This document shows positions 30,426 to 33,367 of a stretch of 33,367 nucleotides of DNA, piece after piece (position 1 is the first letter of the stretch; each line of letters opens with the position of its first letter). The position numbers were made by a program, and so were the translations under genes. The notes beneath the pieces were generated by a model. That model saw only the letters and a list, made by a program, of their open reading frames with translations, did no database searches and was not told the DNA's origin. Source of the DNA: Longimicrobium sp. (GTDB taxonomy: Bacteria; Gemmatimonadota; Gemmatimonadetes; Longimicrobiales; Longimicrobiaceae); assembly GCA_036387335.1 (NCBI GenBank), contig DASVTZ010000118.1:1-33367 (forward strand), read 5' to 3'.

Positions 30426-33047
30426 ATGATCGCCACCACCACGCAGCGCGACCGCATCCTCCCGCGGCTGATTGAAGACGAGATGCGCGAGTCGTTCATC
30501 GACTATTCGATGAGCGTCATCGTGCAGCGCGCCCTCCCCGACGTGCGCGACGGGCTGAAGCCGGTGCACCGCCGCATCCTCTTCGCCATGCACGAGGCGG
30601 GGCTCAGCCCCACTCGGCCCTACAAAAAGAGCGCGACCGTCGTGGGCGACGTGCTGGGCAAGTACCACCCGCACGGCGACACCGCGGTGTACGACTCGCT
30701 CGTGCGCATGGTGCAGGACTTCTCCCTCCGCTACCCGCTGGTGGACGGGCAGGGGAACTTCGGCTCCATCGACGGCGACGCGGCGGCCGCCTACCGCTAC
30801 ACCGAGGCGCGGCTGTCGCAGATCGCCACCGAGATGCTGGCGGACATCGACCGCGACACCGTCGACTTCGCCCCCAACTTCGACGACCGGCTCAAGGAGC
30901 CGCGCGTCCTCCCCGCGCGCCTCCCCAGCCTGCTGGTCAACGGCTCCAGCGGCATCGCGGTGGGGATGAGCACCAACATGCCGCCGCACAACATCGGCGA
31001 AGTGGTGCGCGCCGCCGTCCACCTCCTCGACAACCCCGAGTGCACCGTCGCGGAGCTGATGGAGCACGTCCCCGGCCCCGACTTCCCCACCGGCGGGCTG
31101 ATCGTGGGGAAGCAGGGGATTCGCGAGGCGTACGAAAAGGGGCGTGGTCGCGTGGTGATGCGCGCGCGCGTCTACAAGGAGCAGAAGCGGAGCGGCAAGG
31201 AACAGCTCGTCGTCACCGAGATCCCGTACGGCACCAACAAGTCGCGCATCATCGAGCAGATCGCGGAGCTCACGCGCGCCGGCAAGATCGGCGACATCTC
31301 CGACCTGCGCGACGAGAGCGACCGCGAGGGGATCCGCGTCGTCATCGAGATGAAGCGCGGCGCCGACGCGGCCAAGCTGATGGGCCAGCTCTACAAGTGG
31401 ACGGCGCTGCAGACGACGTTCGGCGTCATCTCGCTGGCGCTGGACAACGGCGTGCCGCGCGAGTTCTCGCTCAAGGAGATTTTGGAGCGCTACCGCGACC
31501 ACCGCATCCAGGTGGTCGTCCGGCGCTCCACCTGGGAGCTGGACAAGGCGCGCGACGAGGCGCACGTCCTCCGCGGCCTGCTGATCGCGCTCAAGCGCAT
31601 CGACGACGTGGTCGCCATCATCCGCGGCTCCCGCAACCGCGAGACGGCGGCGCGCAAGCTGGAGAAGGAGCTCAAGCTGGACGAGCGCCAGGCCGAAGCC
31701 ATCCTCAACATGCGCCTCTCGCGCCTCACGCAACTGGAAGGCAAGGAGCTGCGCGAGCGGATGGCCGAGCTGGAGACGCGCATGGCGCAGCTCGAGGAGC
31801 TCCTGGCCTCCCCCGCGCTCCAAACTGCCGAGGTGCGGGGCGAGCTGCTTAAGCTGGCCGAGGAGTACGGCGACCCCCGCCGCACGCACATCTTCGAGAA
31901 CGAAAAGGATGTGAAGCTGGAGGACCTGATCGCCGCCGAGGAGGTGGTGGTGACGGTCTCGCGCGAGGGGTACGTGCGGCAGATCCCGATGGCCGTCTAC
32001 CAGCGCGGCGCCAAGCGCGGCAAGGGGCTGTCGATGGACCGCTACGAGAACGACTACATCGAGCGCGCCTTCGTGGCCAGCACCGAGGACACGCTCCTCT
32101 TCCTGAGCACGGACGGGCGCGCCTTCGGCCTGGCCGTGCGCGACGTGCCGGAGAGCAGCGGGCGGGGCAAGGCGGTGAAGCAGCTCTTCGAGGGCGCGCG
32201 CAACGCCCGCATGGCCGCGGTGCACCGGGTGCCGGAGTTCCGCGCCGACCGCTTCGTCCTCTTCGCCACGGCGGAGGGCACGGTCAAGCGCACCTCGCTG
32301 GACCAGTACTCGCGCGCCCGCGGCGGCATCGAGGCGATCTCGCTCAAAGCCGGCGACCGCGTCGTCGACGCGCGCATCACGGACGGCGAGCACGAGGTGG
32401 TGCTGGCGGGCGCCGCCGGCCGCGTCATCCGCTTCGGCGAGGGCGAGGTCCCGCTGCAGGGGCGCGTCTCGCAGGGGGTGCGCGGGATCAAGCTGCGCGG
32501 GCAGGACCGGGTGGTCGGGATGGCGGCGCTGCGCCACGAGGGCGAAGTGGTCGCCGTCACGGAGCGCGGCTTCGCCAAGCGCGTCGCCCTCGCCGAGCTC
32601 GCGCTGCAGAAGCGCGACGGCCAGGGCAACGCCATCCACACCCCGGGCAAGGAGATGGGCACCCTCGCCGGCCTGCGCGACGTGCACGCGGGCGAGGACC
32701 TGATGGCGGTCACCGCCGTCGGCCGCACGTTGCGCATCAAGACCGACGCCGCCCCGCTCGGCACGCGCATGAGCGAGCCGGAGCGCACCATCACCGTCTC
32801 CGCCCACGACCGCGTCGTCGAGATCACCCTCCTCGCCGAGCGCGAGCCCAAAGCCGGCGACGACGACGGCGCCGGCCCCGAAGGCGCCGCGCCCCTCCTC
32901 GTCGACGGCGAGGACACCTCGCTCACCGGCCCCCTCCCCGACGACGAACCCGCCCCCGCGGACCCGGACGAATCCCCCGGCATCGTCCACCGCGTCGTGG
33001 ACCAGGTGACGGGCGCGGCGGCGAAGGTGCTGGACCTGTTCGGGTAG
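30426..33047 (+). CDS. gyrA: DNA gyrase subunit A (type IIA topoisomerase A subunit)
   Basis: 873 aa. The breakage-reunion domain includes [18 protein letters not shown] and the catalytic Tyr125 in [12 protein letters not shown]. Thr86 and Asp90 occupy the quinolone-contact positions (E. coli Ser83 and Asp87). A long coiled region (~370-480) leads to the C-terminal pinwheel with blades such as [20 protein letters not shown] and [20 protein letters not shown]. The GyrA box, normally QRRGGKG, is degenerate here: [12 protein letters not shown]. The tail is acidic and Pro-rich, then a short helix [20 protein letters not shown]. ParC identity cannot be excluded because of the box. The gyrB partner is not in the window. 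Confidence 0.92.
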   Translation: MIATTTQRDRILPRLIEDEMRESFIDYSMSVIVQRALPDVRDGLKPVHRRILFAMHEAGLSPTRPYKKSATVVGDVLGKYHPHGDTAVYDSLVRMVQDFSLRYPLVDGQGNFGSIDGDAAAAYRYTEARLSQIATEMLADIDRDTVDFAPNFDDRLKEPRVLPARLPSLLVNGSSGIAVGMSTNMPPHNIGEVVRAAVHLLDNPECTVAELMEHVPGPDFPTGGLIVGKQGIREAYEKGRGRVVMRARVYKEQKRSGKEQLVVTEIPYGTNKSRIIEQIAELTRAGKIGDISDLRDESDREGIRVVIEMKRGADAAKLMGQLYKWTALQTTFGVISLALDNGVPREFSLKEILERYRDHRIQVVVRRSTWELDKARDEAHVLRGLLIALKRIDDVVAIIRGSRNRETAARKLEKELKLDERQAEAILNMRLSRLTQLEGKELRERMAELETRMAQLEELLASPALQTAEVRGELLKLAEEYGDPRRTHIFENEKDVKLEDLIAAEEVVVTVSREGYVRQIPMAVYQRGAKRGKGLSMDRYENDYIERAFVASTEDTLLFLSTDGRAFGLAVRDVPESSGRGKAVKQLFEGARNARMAAVHRVPEFRADRFVLFATAEGTVKRTSLDQYSRARGGIEAISLKAGDRVVDARITDGEHEVVLAGAAGRVIRFGEGEVPLQGRVSQGVRGIKLRGQDRVVGMAALRHEGEVVAVTERGFAKRVALAELALQKRDGQGNAIHTPGKEMGTLAGLRDVHAGEDLMAVTAVGRTLRIKTDAAPLGTRMSEPERTITVSAHDRVVEITLLAEREPKAGDDDGAGPEGAAPLLVDGEDTSLTGPLPDDEPAPADPDESPGIVHRVVDQVTGAAAKVLDLFG

Positions 33048-33089
33048 CGGCGGGGCGGCGGGGGCCCCCTCCCCCGCTCGTTCCTCGCG

Positions 33090-33118
33090 GCCCCTCCCCC
33101 AAACCGCGGGGGAGGGGC
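33090..33118 (+). terminator. Hairpin after gyrA
   Basis: GCCCCTCCCCC and GGGGGAGGGGC form an 11-bp stem around AAACCGC, 43 bases after the stop. The approach CCCCCGCTCGTTCCTCGCGG is the shared post-stop motif. No U tract follows. Confidence 0.55.
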
Positions 33119-33144
33119 AAACGCGTAGATCCGTGCGCGTTCCC

Positions 33145-33168
33145 GTAGGGGCGTGATTCATCACGCCC
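33145..33168. repeat. GTAGGGGC hairpin repeat
   Basis: GTAGGGGCGTGA, loop TTCA, then TCACGCCC: the sixth copy of this family in the window, a G-to-T stem variant with the matching change on the other arm. Confidence 0.85.
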
Positions 33169-33183
33169 GTGCCCCGCCCCGCT

Positions 33184-33199
33184 CCCCCCCCCCCCCCCC
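33184..33199. repeat. Run of 16 C
   Basis: An unbroken run of 16 cytosines 15 bases before the end of the second gyrA-like gene. Such runs are unstable and error-prone; length should be treated as uncertain. Confidence 0.8.
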
Positions 33200-33210
33200 G
33201 CCGCCCGCCC

Positions 33211-33367
33211 CTACCCGACTAGGTCCAGCACCTTCGCCGCGGCGCCCGTGACCTGGTCCACGACGCGGTGGACGATGCCGGGGGATTCGTCCGGCTCGGC
33301 GGGGGAAGGTTCGTCTTCGGAGAGGGGGCCGGTGAGCGACGTGTCCTCGCCGTCGACGAGGAGGGGC
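33211..33367 (-). CDS. C-terminal end of a second gyrA-like gene (partial)
   Basis: Reading leftwards from the window edge, the frame encodes [20 protein letters not shown], then [20 protein letters not shown], then [11 protein letters not shown] and a TAG stop at 33211-33213. Against the gyrA tail this is 46 of 51 residues identical, with about 11 base differences in ~155, several synonymous. The gene faces gyrA tail to tail, 163 bases apart. It could be a gyrA/parC paralogue, a tract of gene conversion, or an assembly fold-back at a contig end. Only the tail is visible. Confidence 0.75.
   Translation of the reverse strand, partial: PLLVDGEDTSLTGPLSEDEPSPAEPDESPGIVHRVVDQVTGAAAKVLDLVG

Noticed and set aside
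30426-33164. Very long minus-strand frame opposite gyrA, continuous with shikimate kinase
   Set aside because: Composition is that of an antisense shadow. Shikimate-kinase homology starts at the ATG at 30263 with its own Shine-Dalgarno.
1-33367. tRNA, rRNA, riboswitch or prophage genes
   Set aside because: No cloverleaf, rRNA segment, known riboswitch core or integrase was recognised in the gaps; a covariance-model scan would be needed to exclude small RNAs.
33211-33367. Treating the second gyrA tail as a plain fold-back artefact
   Set aside because: About 11 differences in ~155 bases, many at third codon positions, fit divergence better than a copied read; misassembly is still kept as an alternative.

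Overview
The window is about 70% GC, densely coded, and carries housekeeping genes (polA, gyrA, aroK-type shikimate kinase) mixed with secreted peptidases, beta-barrel-like proteins and an ECF sigma/anti-sigma pair. DUF5916, DUF4097, Rieske-FAD oxidoreductase and S9/M1 secreted peptidases together suggest a Gram-negative-type soil bacterium, most likely Gemmatimonadota (Longimicrobium-like). That placement is inference; no rRNA or tRNA was seen to confirm it.

Layout: 1-1077 (minus) is the N-terminal part of a secreted S9 peptidase, divergent from an acyl-CoA ligase (1280-3133) followed by two small antitoxin-like genes without toxins. 4297-9355 is a probable envelope-response module: ECF sigma, zinc-finger anti-sigma, DUF4097 and DUF5916 proteins. 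After a repeat-filled gap come selO (9907), a FAD/Rieske oxidoreductase overlapping a HAD phosphatase, a DUF433 gene, a terminator hairpin, an EamA exporter, a secreted M1 metallopeptidase and a DinB-like protein (to 17586). 18032-19021 (minus) is a two-gene cassette (4-TM protein plus zinc-ribbon protein) bracketed by inverted composite repeats. 19276-23200 (minus) holds a phosphoribulokinase-family kinase with an altered Walker A motif and polA. Then come a lipoprotein, a bacilliredoxin, a HicB-like/DinB fusion overlapping a cobalamin adenosyltransferase, and an MFS/LD-carboxypeptidase pair (minus). 28413-29209 is a coupled zinc-ribbon/TPR pair; 29271-29636 is an S23-type four-helix-bundle gene wedged between inverted heptamer arrays; shikimate kinase and gyrA are divergent. 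The last 157 bases encode the C-terminus of a second, diverged gyrA-like gene facing the first.

The most striking non-coding property is the intergenic repeat load: short tandem 7- and 8-mers placed at stop codons, three nearly identical 56-base hairpins, six GTAGGGGC hairpins, a ~190-base MITE-like element in two opposite copies, and CTTCAG-type hairpins. They fill most gaps, often begin within a few bases of a stop codon, and in two places bracket small gene cassettes as inverted repeats. This repeat/cassette architecture is the best candidate here for something undescribed.
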